From Lepidodermella squamata (taxonomy: Eukaryota; Gastrotricha): a stretch of DNA of 64,000 bases. Below, one piece after another: positions 22,059 through 32,251 of the stretch (the first letter of the stretch is position 1; every line of letters begins with the position of its first letter). Where the stretch lies: the NCBI GenBank assembly GCA_047495785.1, contig JBLDXI010000024.1:992001-1056000 (forward strand), written 5' to 3'. The position numbers and the translations under genes are program-made. The notes under the pieces were generated by a model that was given only the letters and a program-made list of their open reading frames with translations, had not been told where the DNA came from and ran no database searches.

Positions 22059-23233
22059 TCAAGCCTGAGAAGGGCAGTCTCGAGAAACGTGGCCCTTTCC
22101 TTCGCACTTGTAGCAAACGATTTCGGAGCTGCAATCTCGAGCGAGATGGCCACTTTCTCCGCACCGGTAGCAGGCGTCTGAAATTAAAATTATGATGTCT
22201 TGATAACAAAGCGTTTTTCAAATTACCCTTGTCCTTGGTGCAGTCACGGGCTAGATGACCGACGCCGCCGCAATTGAAGCAGCGACCAGCTACGCCGCCT
22301 CGGCCCCCAGCACCACCGCCGCCGCCACTGCGTCCACCTTCGCGCAGCGTCGGGCAATCCCTAGCCAAGTGTTCAGTCGATTGGCACTCATAGCAAGCCT
22401 TCTTCTGCTCCTCAGGGCAGTCGCGCTGCAAGTGCCCACCTTTGCCGCAGTTGTAGCAAGCTGAAAGATATATATATATTCAAAGTCAGGCCAAAATTCA
22501 TCTCATATAATGGATGAACTTTAAAACCAGTCCCAGTGTGTGAGTTAAAAGCGCTGAGCATTCCTGGTCGAGGAAGCGATGTTAATTAAGATTATATAAC
22601 ATGCAGGAAATTGATCAAATCGCGAGTTTGGTCTACTCTCTCAATAAATTAAAACCACCAATAAGAACGCGTACCGCTGGGATCAACGTTTCTGGTACAA
22701 TCCCTCGCGATATGACCGAAAAGGTTACAACGATAACATCGTTCAGAATCGGCATAGCATTCTCGCGAAATGTGGCCCATGCGATTACAACGGTAGCAGC
22801 GAACTGTAATTAGACAACAAACATGATCTTAGGGTAAACAGCACAACACGCTTTCGATGATTACTAAATAAAACCGGGTCGTAGTTAATTGCATCAAAGC
22901 CACACAAGAAGAACACAGAAAACTCGATAAATTGAAAAACTAACCTCCACCTCCACGGCCACCGCCGCCTCCGCCGCGCATTCCTCGGCTGGGACCAAAT
23001 ACCCTTTATTGCAAGAAAGTAATGATAATACACATTTTTGCTCTTTCTTACCTAGCACCACCGCGGCCTCGTCCGCCACCGAATCCACCGCCTCCAAATC
23101 CACCACCACCACCAGATCGGCATTCACGGCTGACACAATAAAAATACAATAAGATAAAACTTAGAAACAAAAACAAAACTAACGCGAAATGGCCCGGTTT
23201 GCCACATTTGTAGCAAGCACTGTCACTGCTCAT
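22059..23233 (-). CDS. CNBP: CNBP/ZNF9-like CCHC zinc-knuckle nucleic-acid binding protein
   Basis: Six exons (23233..23184, 23129..23052, 22988..22945, 22803..22675, 22460..22227, 22177..22059) join in phase to 217 residues. The first knuckle CYKCGKPGHFAREC is followed by a Gly/Arg (RGG) box split over exons 2 and 3, exactly where CNBP has it. Seven more knuckles follow: CYRCNRMGHISREC, CYRCNLFGHIARDC, CYNCGKGGHLQRDC, CYECQSTEHLARDC, CFNCGGVGHLARDC, CYRCGESGHLARDC and CYKCEGKGHVSRDC, giving eight in all against seven in vertebrate CNBP. A second Gly-rich linker separates knuckles five and six. CNBP binds G-rich single-stranded RNA and DNA, resolves G-quadruplexes and supports translation. 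Intron ends are canonical. Confidence 0.93.
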
Positions 23234-24270
23234 CGTTCAAGCAATTATTTCACGTTCACTCACTCCCTTCACACCACAACCAACTCTCCGCCAACACTCA
23301 ACTCTCACTAACGACCTATGGGGAAAAGTTCGAATGATTACAACAAAAGTACAAAAAGTTCAGGCTTCGTTTTTCGTCTGGAAAGTCTAGATGAGTATTA
23401 ATTGACGGCTCTATCAGCTAAGAAATACAGACATTTAGTAGGTAGTAGCAACAGGAGGATAGCGTAGGATGGGACGTAGTATTCAGGTATTTACCGCCCA
23501 AGTGAAGTCAAGCCAAAAATAGGGACGCAACAGCAAACCACAGACGTAGAGCCAAACACGCCGAGCAATCATACAACCTTGTCGTTATTTTAATAGACTA
23601 TTTCATCAGACTATCAAAGAATTTAAACATATCGACAAATTTAAATAATCGAAAACGCAAATAAATCATGTTATTAGCTGCGGGGTTTAAAAAAATGAAA
23701 AATTCAAAAATCGTTGAATCCTGAGACCTCCGAGGCACTCTCGTCGCCATTCACCAACATCATGACCACAGCGCTACCACTGGAAGTACGCCATGCTGTC
23801 GTGCAAGCTCGCCCCAGGCCAACGCTCGTTTGCAACCAAGGTTATCCAGTAGTGGAGTCAGCTCCCAGTGAAGAGCGGACTGCCTGCTTCTTCAAAGGCG
23901 GTTAGCCACGCTGGATTCCCTGCGCGAACAGGCTAGACACGCCTAAAGAAGGAGCACTTCAGCACCAGGTCGCGAACAAGTCGCTTTCGTCTTCAGGCTA
24001 CGACGGCGTTCAAAGGCTTCGTCAAAGCCACCCTGGAACACATGCCTGGGCCATGAAGAAACAGTTAGCAATGGCTGGAGTACCAGGGGTAGGGACGTAG
24101 CAAGTAGCTAGTGAAGCAGAAGGAACTTTTCTGGAGCGTCAGCTCACGATTTTCTCACTAGCGACAGCTTGAGTCCGTCCGGGCGAGGAAAAATCGTTAA
24201 TGAAGCAGACCCTGATCCTGAAAATCGACTAGCCCTCCAATTCGGATGTCAATAAACTCGTCCTTTGGAT
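23234..24270. other. Gene-poor region, no feature seen
   Basis: About 1 kb upstream of CNBP, of mixed composition. I find no ORF with recognisable content, no tRNA and no repeat. The CNBP promoter presumably lies at its left end. Confidence 0.4.
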
Positions 24271-24778
24271 TACAGTGCAGAATCGTTATAACAAACTCGT
24301 ATAATGCCAGAAAAACACGTTCGCTATAGCAATAGTTCACTACAACCGAGTTTGCTGTATTTGCCTTGATATCTTGATTTTCTTGAATTCCTTCTTGATT
24401 TTCGGCAATGTGATCCGATTCGTCCCATTCCGATGAACCAGATCAGGCTGAAAATTCATGATAGGATTCATCGGATGAAGAATATTCTTTCTCAGGAATT
24501 TCTGATTTGGCATTCTTAACCCTAATTTCAGATAAAAATGAAAAAAGAACTTGCTGAAATCTTCAGGTTCGTAATAACGATGGTAAAAAGCCCGTGTTTA
24601 TGGATGATCGGGCCACCTCGCGGCGTTCGCTACAGAGAAAGTTCGTTATATAAAATGTTCGTTACAACAAAGGTTGTTCACATGCAAAATAGCCTAGTTC
24701 GGCACGAGCCAGCAATTTTCGTTCGTTACAACAAAAGTTCGTTGTATACCCCGTTCCTTATAACGATTCTGCACTGTA
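24271..24778. mobile_element. Pogo/Tigger-like MITE (non-autonomous DNA transposon)
   Basis: A 504-base element (24273-24776) flanked by TA on both sides, the target-site duplication of Tc1/mariner/pogo elements. Terminal inverted repeats read CAGTGCAGAATCGTTATAA at the left and the exact reverse complement at the right (19 of 19). Degenerate internal copies of GTTCGTTAYAAC occur near both ends, typical of pogo termini, which often begin CAGT and contain CGTTATAACGAA. No transposase ORF remains. It must have been mobilised in trans. Confidence 0.85.
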
Positions 24779-26458
24779 TTAGTAGTAGTTTATTGATAAA
24801 ACAGTGTTCTGATTTTAGGTAACAGTTTGCCTATAGACAAGGGTATCCTCATTTGATCAATTTTTACTGTAACAGGTGGTTATTTATGATTTTACAAGAG
24901 TCTTCTATCGACGAAATGACCATAACGCACATGAGGGAATGCGGTAGTTCGAGACTTTTTGGCGAAGTCGCGGAAGAACTTGGTGATGGTACAGCGGGCT
25001 CCAACGAAGTGGTCGATTACCTTGAGGGACGTTAGATTATATCTCTCATTGAAGTAATCGGCATAAGGCTCGTACATGATGTGCCCGTTTTCTTTGTCAA
25101 CTTCCAGGGTTTGATCAGCACAGTATCTTCGAAGCGGATGGTAGCCCTTTTCGTGTGTTCATGTTGAACACGATTTATAATTTCTAAAAGCCTGGAAAAG
25201 AAAACAGTAGGTAATTTGAAATGTGAACCAAGACCTTACGATGCGCAATTTCGGACTGCTTGAGTCTTGAGCTCAACCATGCATTTTCTCCTATTAAAAA
25301 GTCAGATTTGAGCTACAGGATGACCTGAAGAGTCCTACATGCGAATGGTATTATTTTACCATAAACATAGGGAATTCAAGGCACTATTCGTCGAAATTTC
25401 ATGAAACCTGGCATGAATCTAAGCGAGTCATTCGGTTTTGAAAAATCGAAAACAAACAATTTAGGGGCGGCGGTTGACTCGGCCTAACCTTGATCATTAT
25501 TGTCAAGTTCGGATAAATTTAGATTTTTGATGTCAAGAACCGTTTCTCTCAGATAGTTTTTGTCTTGGTTGCAGCTGTGGCTGCAGAAGTGGTTGCAGCT
25601 TCTAGCCTCAAAGAATTCTAAGACAGCAGGCATTGGTGAGGCATTGGTTTGGAACCTACTCTTTGGTTTATTTTCTAAGCGGGGAAATACCGCGCCGTCT
25701 GGCCGGTTGATTCACCTACGGAAACAGTGGCCTTCGCCGACAATTTGAGATTGGCTGGCACTGGCGTAGACCACGTCGAGCGAGTGAAGCATAAATTAGG
25801 AAATGGCCGAACTCGCACAGAGTATTCGAAATTATCTGATCAGGTGCCACGAATTCCACTCGTAACGCTGCAAACCCGCATCCGTATAGCATCAAAAATT
25901 CAAGTATCATCAAAGGACATAGAACAGTGGTGTGCAAATATTTTTTTACAGGCGATTTTGGCAGCTGGAAATTTCCCTTTAACCGGCGGCAATACCCTCG
26001 GCATAGAGAACGGAGTTCTCTATGACCCTCGGCATCTCCAACAGGCCGCACTGTCGGATTATTTTTATGTCTCATTGACTGCAGCAACCGATTCTCGTTG
26101 TAAACATTTTGATCAGAAAAAATTCAAAATTTATAAACATATTACCATGCAGAAAATGTGTTGAGACTACCATGCCAAAAATGCTACACAACCTTCTCAA
26201 TTTCAAACAATTTTCCCAATCATTTTCGGCTATTATTTATTTTCGGCTATTCGGACATGGAGCTATGCGGAATCCTGTTGCTATTCGATACAGGATCCCT
26301 GGAACCGTGCAAAAATGCTAAAACAACCAGGAACCCCACCGCACAACCCCAAATGACGGTATCGACTGCTGACAACCGCATCAAAACTCCCTAACAGCTT
26401 GTCATAAGTAGCAATTATTTTGTCTTGAAAGCGATGGAAGAACGAAAGAGTGATTGCC
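24779..26458. other. Gene-poor region with possible retro- or host-gene relics
   Basis: Besides the PAZ-like remnant, a plus-strand open stretch at 25727-26164 (145 codons, no recognised domain) is the only coding-like signal. Part of it resembles the Argonaute L1 linker (see findings), with low confidence. No tRNA, rRNA or terminal repeats are seen. Confidence 0.35.
24892..25161 (-). pseudogene. Argonaute PAZ-like coding remnant
   Basis: An open minus-strand stretch with the order RRYCADQTLEVDKENGH, then YADYFNERYNL, then LKVIDHFVGARCTITKF. This parallels the core of Argonaute PAZ domains: the strand ending in QTF.LQLENG, the helix .VA.YFK.KYNL, and LE.C.I..GQRC.KKL. The segment normally lying between the YFxxKYNL helix and the LE-V strand (PHLPCLQVG region) is missing. 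A TGA closes the frame upstream, and no adjoining PIWI or MID domain is seen on this strand. A pseudogene fragment or a divergent single exon are both possible. Confidence 0.4.
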
Positions 26459-26513
26459 TTGTTTGAACGCGTTTGAACCCTTGTTTGAACGCGTTTGAAC
26501 CCTTGTTTGAACG
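26459..26513. repeat. 22-bp tandem repeat, 2.5 copies
   Basis: The unit TTGTTTGAACGCGTTTGAAC plus CC occurs at 26459-26480 and 26481-26502 and again in part to 26513. The copies are identical. It borders the fold-back element that begins about 20 bases later. Confidence 0.85.
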
Positions 26514-26532
26514 ACTAGGGACTAGAGACTGG

Positions 26533-26780
26533 CCTGACCTCCCAGGCCGGCACGGAAACAGGGGAACGATTACGTTAGGGGTGAACAAAGGGGTTCAAAC
26601 GTTGACATCTTAGCTCACCGAAATATTTGAGTGAAATCGATTTGTTCGCAGTTGTTCTCATCCCATTTTGGGAGAAATTTCGGTGAACAGCGGGGAACGC
26701 AGCATCGACTTCACCTTCTGTTCACCCCTATCATTTTTCATCGTTTTCCCCTCATTTCCGTGACAGTCTGGGCTGACCTG
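26533..26780. repeat. Imperfect fold-back (long inverted repeat)
   Basis: Left arm 26533-26627 and right arm about 26674-26780 are imperfect reverse complements. Shared blocks in order from the ends are CTGACCT, CACGGAAA, AGGGGAA, ACGAT, AGGGGTGAACA and TCACCGAAAT. The spacer is about 45 bases. It could be a fold-back DNA element or a structured transcript. Confidence 0.6.
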
Positions 26781-28161
26781 CGCCCCGCTGTGCCATACGG
26801 TAGTCTGAGAATATGTCATGCGTTTATTCAAGGCCGCATGATTCTAGGGAGGCGACAACACCCGCCGGAACGAGGGATTCGAAAGATTTCAGTCGACAGG
26901 CTCACCACCGCAAACTATTTAAAAATGTCCTTTCCTTTCAGCTGTTGTCGAGTTGGACATTGGTACATTTCGCGGTGCTGTGAAAGTGGTGAAAGCCGTA
27001 CAGACGAGTCGAAAAAGAAGCCAACTTCGACGCAACAAGCAGCACGCAGCAGTTCAGTAATCAATCGCATGCTGCTCATCCAAATTTTTCTTTTAATAAT
27101 TTGTATTTTATTTAATTTTTATACAGTATTTAACAATCAAATTTTGCCTTGCTTTAAATGTTATTTTTAGCCTTCAACACTGATAAAGGAACGTAGGTTT
27201 TTGGAAGACAAAACGACGGCTTATTCACTACGATGTTTTTCACTGGCCAGTTATTTTGGCATGCTTCCTTATAAGGTTTAGCTGAGGCAGGGGGCTTGTC
27301 AGTTTTCAGCTTTCAACTGTGCACACGAAATGAATATTTCTCCTCTTTGAACGAGTTTACATTATGTATTAGTTGTTTCAATGGGCTCGTCGCTGATTCG
27401 TTTCCCTTTGCTAATGTTTTAGCTGGGACCCGATGTCTGCTGTACTATGAACCGAACGCTTTAAGTGCTGGGGCATGTTGCCTTTTGTAACAGCTACGCT
27501 TAATTTCCTCAAATATGATAATCAATGGTCAGTGGGATTTAGTTGAAATAACTGAAATACCTTAACAGAATTGAGTATGCAAATCCCATACACATTTGGA
27601 TGTAACATTTTGGATCTCGCTTTTATGCGGAGTTACGATCGGGCAATTGGTGATTGATTTCGGAGTGATTCATCCCCAAGCTTGGAAGTTTGTTCACTAC
27701 ATACTATCTAGCAAATATTGCTTAGTATCATACGTCATTCATGTTTCGTGTAAATCGCGCAATTATCAGATGTTAGAAAGCTCCATTGCCCACCCATCTG
27801 ATTACGGTTCTAGCTTTGTTTCTTTTCTTTTTCATACTTCTACTTGTTTTTAGTTGTTTCCCGTCACAGCAAATCAGAATGGTCAAATTAGCTGTGCGGC
27901 TCTGCTGTGAAGAATATGTTGGGGTTTGCACGGCTAATAGGTACTGTGCGAGACTCCGTATCAATGCGCTAGGTTGTTATTTTTCTCAGACGGTCATTCA
28001 TGCTTGAAGTAGCAAATGTTTTTTTTCTGGTTGCTCTTAACTTTTGACTCAAACTTCATAGACTTTCATAATCTCAATTTGATGCTTTTTTTAATAGAAT
28101 TTTATGCTTTTATACTTCTTAAGGCCGCCCGTTGTGCAAAACAAATCATTATATCTTTTTT
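26781..28161. other. AT-rich intergenic region upstream of the BTG gene
   Basis: About 1.4 kb. One exon-like stretch (26942-27060) follows a good acceptor (see findings). Otherwise no supported gene or repeat. The BTG promoter should lie at the right end. Confidence 0.4.
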
Positions 28162-28716
28162 ATGAACAATACAATGCTTCTCGAAGTTCAGTCAGCGGTG
28201 GATTTTCTATCGCGAATACTCAAAAAGTCTGCATGTCTAACCAAAGAGCAGATCAATACCTTCGGTGAAGTTTTAAAAAGTCAACTAGTCGCTCATTACT
28301 CGCAACACTGGTATCCTGAATATCCTCTAAGGTATGCATTCATTCTGTTGTACTCTTACTCTTCAATTTAATTACTTCTTCCTTCCTCCAATAGGGGAAA
28401 TGGTTATCGTTGTCTTCGCAATACTTCCCGATTAAACCCGTTGATCGTTCGTGCTGGATCCGCCTCTGGTCTTTCTGAAAAGGACCTCAAAAAACTCTTG
28501 CCTGGTGAACTTACGATCTGGGTTGACCCTCGAGAAGTAACCTTCCGTATCGGCGACGAGGGCAGTGTCGGTATTCTATATCAAGAAAACACCTCGACAA
28601 CATCGACTCATACTGCCTCGAAGCAACAACCAAAGCCTGTGTGTCGAGACGAAGAGTTTGAGTCAAGCCCTTTCAGTGAGACGGTCAAGCACATACCTGT
28701 AATGGCCCTGAGCTGA
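28162..28716 (+). CDS. BTG/TOB-family antiproliferative protein
   Basis: Exons 28162-28331 and 28395-28716 join in phase to 163 residues, the size of BTG1/BTG2. The BTG domain is complete: MLLEVQSAVDFLSRIL, FGEVLKSQLVAHYSQHWYPE with box A (HWYPEYPLRGNGYRC), and box B (LPGELTIWVDPREVTFRIG). BTG/TOB proteins recruit CCR4-NOT deadenylase subunit CAF1 to mRNAs and restrain proliferation. The TOB-specific long C-terminus with PAM2 motifs is absent, so it is closer to BTG1/2 in architecture. A second in-frame ATG at 28174 (MLLEVQ) aligns with the usual family start and may be the real one. It is followed by an unusually long AT-rich 3' region. Confidence 0.9.
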
Positions 28717-30302
28717 ACTTTTTGTTTGAACTCATTCTGCCATGTTCATCATCTTTTGTGCACACTTCTGTACCTGCAAAGTCACTTTTATTCATCAGTT
28801 GCCGTATATACACTTCGTTTAAGGTTTCATTCTACTTCTACGTCTCCCTCCATTTGATTTTTGGCATCATCTGGATTGTAATATAGACATTTTGGTCTTC
28901 ATTGTTGTGCGTCCTGTGTCGTGCGACAAGTAATCTCTCCTTGCTACTTTGGTGGCAACTAAATTTTGTTGACTGTTGTTTATATATGTATACAAAAAAG
29001 CGAGTAGAGATGATTGCCATTGATGATACCAATAGCTAATATACACAACGTAAAAATATATACATAATTGACATGAGTGGGTGCATTTGTGTGATATTTA
29101 ATAACGACTACTACTACTACCACTACTGCTTTTTTCGCTATTATTATAGGCCTAGTTTTGTCTCGAAAGTTGGTAAGGTGTTCTTGCTGGTCTGTCTCAT
29201 GCGTACGCTCTAAGGTGTTGTACACAAAATTCACCATGTGCTGTTTTTTGTATTTTATACTGCTAGATGATGATCGATTATCGTGCGTGTTTTTGTAAGA
29301 GTACTGCTACCTATTCATTACAACAAAAGGGAGGAGCAACAGTCTTTTTTCAGGCGTGTTCAGGTTTTGACGAGGTTCTCAAATGAAGCAAATCTTTCTT
29401 TGAACAGACACTTATTACATTTCTTAGTAGATTTTATTTCGTTCTAACTATATCACTATAGGCTGTAATAATCAGTATGCGTCATCGCTATTATCGTTTC
29501 TATTGGTAATTTTGATGCCGTGTTTTTCATAGAAGATTTCATACCAACGGAAGCTAACAGCTGGATTGTTTGTTTCAAATGCTACTACCTATATGTTACT
29601 GAATCTTGTGCTTTCTCTCGCGCGTTTTTTCAGAAGAAGACTGATTTAATAATTATGATGATGGTAACAAAATTGTGCTGTGTAAACAATACATCGTTTC
29701 GTATAATATTAGTGTAATATTTGGGTTTTCTCGTTTCGTTTCGTTGGTGTTACTTGTGTTATTATTCTTTATAACTAATGATGATTATATACACACTGTA
29801 CAATGATAGCAAGGTGACTTTCGCGCTGGTGGGACGCATCCACACCTTTTTGCCAAAGGAGTACGGACTGCTTTCTGCTGTGTGATTCGTGATCTAGTGT
29901 TGTTGTTTGCTGGTTGTTAGGCGACAAGAAGAAGCTCTAGATGCGTTCAATTGTTGTACATTTACCCTATATTAACTTCTGAGGATGATGAGAATATTTG
30001 ATTTTGTGTACACACACTGAATACGAGTATGGATGGATGGATGATGGTAATTTTCGACTCTTCGCGTCAGACAAAATATGTATATATTTATACGCACATA
30101 TATACATATCTATATTTGGCATGCGAATATGCGATGACGACATACAAACAAAGACACTTGCTCTCTTTCCTTTCTAAGAACATTTGTAATTAAAACTAAA
30201 CTAGTTCTCAGCAGTTTGTGTTTTTTTTGTTAAATTCCACCTTAATTTTCGTAGCTAGCTGCTGTTTTTAAGAGAGACTGACTGAGTGAGAGATAGAGAG
30301 AC
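28717..30302 (+). other. Long AT-rich region, probably BTG 3'UTR plus PARP3 promoter
   Basis: About 1.6 kb without a supported ORF. It contains microsatellite-like TAC and ATA runs and a TGTATATA (Pumilio-type) site near 30079. BTG mRNAs commonly carry long unstable 3'UTRs. Where the BTG transcript ends is not visible; no clear AATAAA was found. The last 40 bases before the PARP3 ATG are purine-rich GAGA repeats. Confidence 0.4.
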
Positions 30303-32251
30303 ATGGTTGGCCGCAAGCGAACAGCAGCGAAAGCAGCTAAAAGTGGCGCGTCGCCTCCGAAATTGAAAAAGACGGCCAGTCAAGTTGCTTTTGATTCGGC
30401 GGTGGAGACTCTAAAAACAGCCGCCACTAAGACTACTAGCAAGAAAAAGACGCATGCAATAGATAAACACTGCGGCCTGGCAAATAATCCCAACGCCTCG
30501 GTAAAAATATTATGCAGGCATATGACTGAACACATTAGGCTCTTTCCCGTCACCGCCGCAGGTTTTCGAGGACTACGACTGCATGTTGAATCAGACAAAT
30601 ATTGGACAGAACAACAACAAATTCTACGTCATTCAAGTGATTAAACTCAACAGCACGTACTATGTCTACAACCGCTGGGGCCGCGTTGTATGTTTCGATC
30701 GATAATGCACATCATAGCATCAGCCTAACTCATTCGCATTTGCTATTATTACTTCAGGGTGAGCGAGGGGCGGACGCGCAGTTTGGCCCGTACGCTAAAT
30801 CGGAGGATGCAATTGATAATTTCAAAAAGAAATTCAAGGACAAGACTGTTAATAACTGGGATGACCGAGCCGATTTCAAGCCAAAGTCTGGCAAATACAC
30901 CATGATAGATATGGCTGGCGATGATGAGGAGGAGGAACCTAGCGTTTCTGTTGCCGTTCCTGTTCGAGGCTCGGGCGTTACAACTGTAAAGTTTAAAACA
31001 GTAAATATACCTAAATATTAAACCAAACTGATTTAGAAACAACAATCACGCCTGGATAAGGAAACGCAAGATTTGATTTCACTGATTTTCGACTCTGACA
31101 TGTTTCAAGATCAGATGAAGCAATTTCAGATCGGTAAAAGCCTTGCTAGTTGTTTTCAAAAATCCACCTCAATCATTTGTATTTGCAGATACAAAGAAAA
31201 TGCCTCTTGGAAAATTGTCCAAAAGCCAAATCGCCAAGGGATTTGAGTGCCTAGAAGAGATCGAGACAGCCATAAAAGATGGTCGGTATTGATTTTTCCT
31301 ATCGGCGTTACTTATCTCATTTTGTTCCATACGAACGGCGTATTATATATAGGCAAATCCGGCAAGTTGCTGAGCGAACTGTCGTCTAAATTTTATACGC
31401 TAATACCACATGATTTCGGCCGCACCGTGCCGCCCGTCATCAAAACTGCGGAAGCGGTTCGCGAGAAGATGGACATGCTTTTGGTTCGTGTGTTTCTTGC
31501 TTTTATAAATACATTTCATTGTCTGTGTGTATAGGTACTTGGCGATATCGAAATAGCGCAGTCGATGCAAAAGAGCGGCCAGGCTGGGGCCGGAAAACAT
31601 CCGCTCGATGAGAAGTACGAACTGCTCGGCTGCGAGTTGACTCGCGTGCCGGCGAGCGATCAGGAATTCGCCGTGCTGAAGAAGTACACTGAAGCAACTC
31701 ACGGCCGCGGGAAACTGCTGAATATCTGGAAAGTCGAACGCAAAGCTGAAGCTAGCCGTTTTGCAGCTCATAAGGACGTGAAAAATCGCAAATTACTGTG
31801 GCACGGCACGAACGTGGCTGTTGTAGCTGCGATTCTTAAATCTGGCCTGCGCATCATGCCTCATTCAGGCGGCCGCCTGGGTCGTGGCATTTATTTCGCA
31901 TCTGAACAAGCGAAATCAGCTGCTTACGTTCGACCTGATAACAAGTCACAACGAGCTGTTATGTTCTTAAACGAAGTAGTCTTGGGCGAGGAGTTTTCGC
32001 ATTTAACTGGCGATTCAGGATTGACGAAACCTCCGCCGGGTTATCAGTCAATTGTTGGCCGTGGTCAACGCGAGCCTGACCCGAAAAAAATTACGAAATT
32101 GAAGATTGATGGGAAAGAAGTTGTTGTACCTCAGGAGAAGCCTGTTCCAATGAAGGAGTGGTCGAACAGCCATTTTTATCAGAGCGAGTACCTCATTTAC
32201 CAAGAAAATCAATGCCGCATACGCTACCTGCTTGAATTTTCATTCAAGTAA
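30303..32251 (+). CDS. PARP3: PARP3-type poly/mono(ADP-ribose) polymerase
   Basis: Seven exons (30303-30500, 30562-30687, 30758-30985, 31037-31133, 31189-31281, 31353-31483, 31535-32251) join in phase to 529 residues; human PARP3 has 533. A short basic N-terminus (KRTAAKAAKSG) leads to the WGR domain (YDCMLNQTNIGQNNNKFYVI, NRWGRV), the helical regulatory domain (MPLGKLSKSQIAKGFECLEE, FYTLIPHDFG) and the ART catalytic domain. The H-Y-E triad is present: His in LLWHGTN, Tyr in GRGIYFAS and Glu in YQSEYLIYQ. Details such as VAAILKSGLRIMPHSGGR and PVPMKEW point to PARP3 rather than PARP2. PARP3 acts at DNA breaks in the nucleus, mainly as a mono-ADP-ribosyltransferase activated by DNA ends. The donor after exon 5 (GTCGGT) is unusual but required for phase. 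Confidence 0.93.

Noticed and set aside
26631-27170. 179-codon plus-strand ORF
   Set aside because: It runs through the right arm of the fold-back and into AT-rich sequence; composition is not protein-like.
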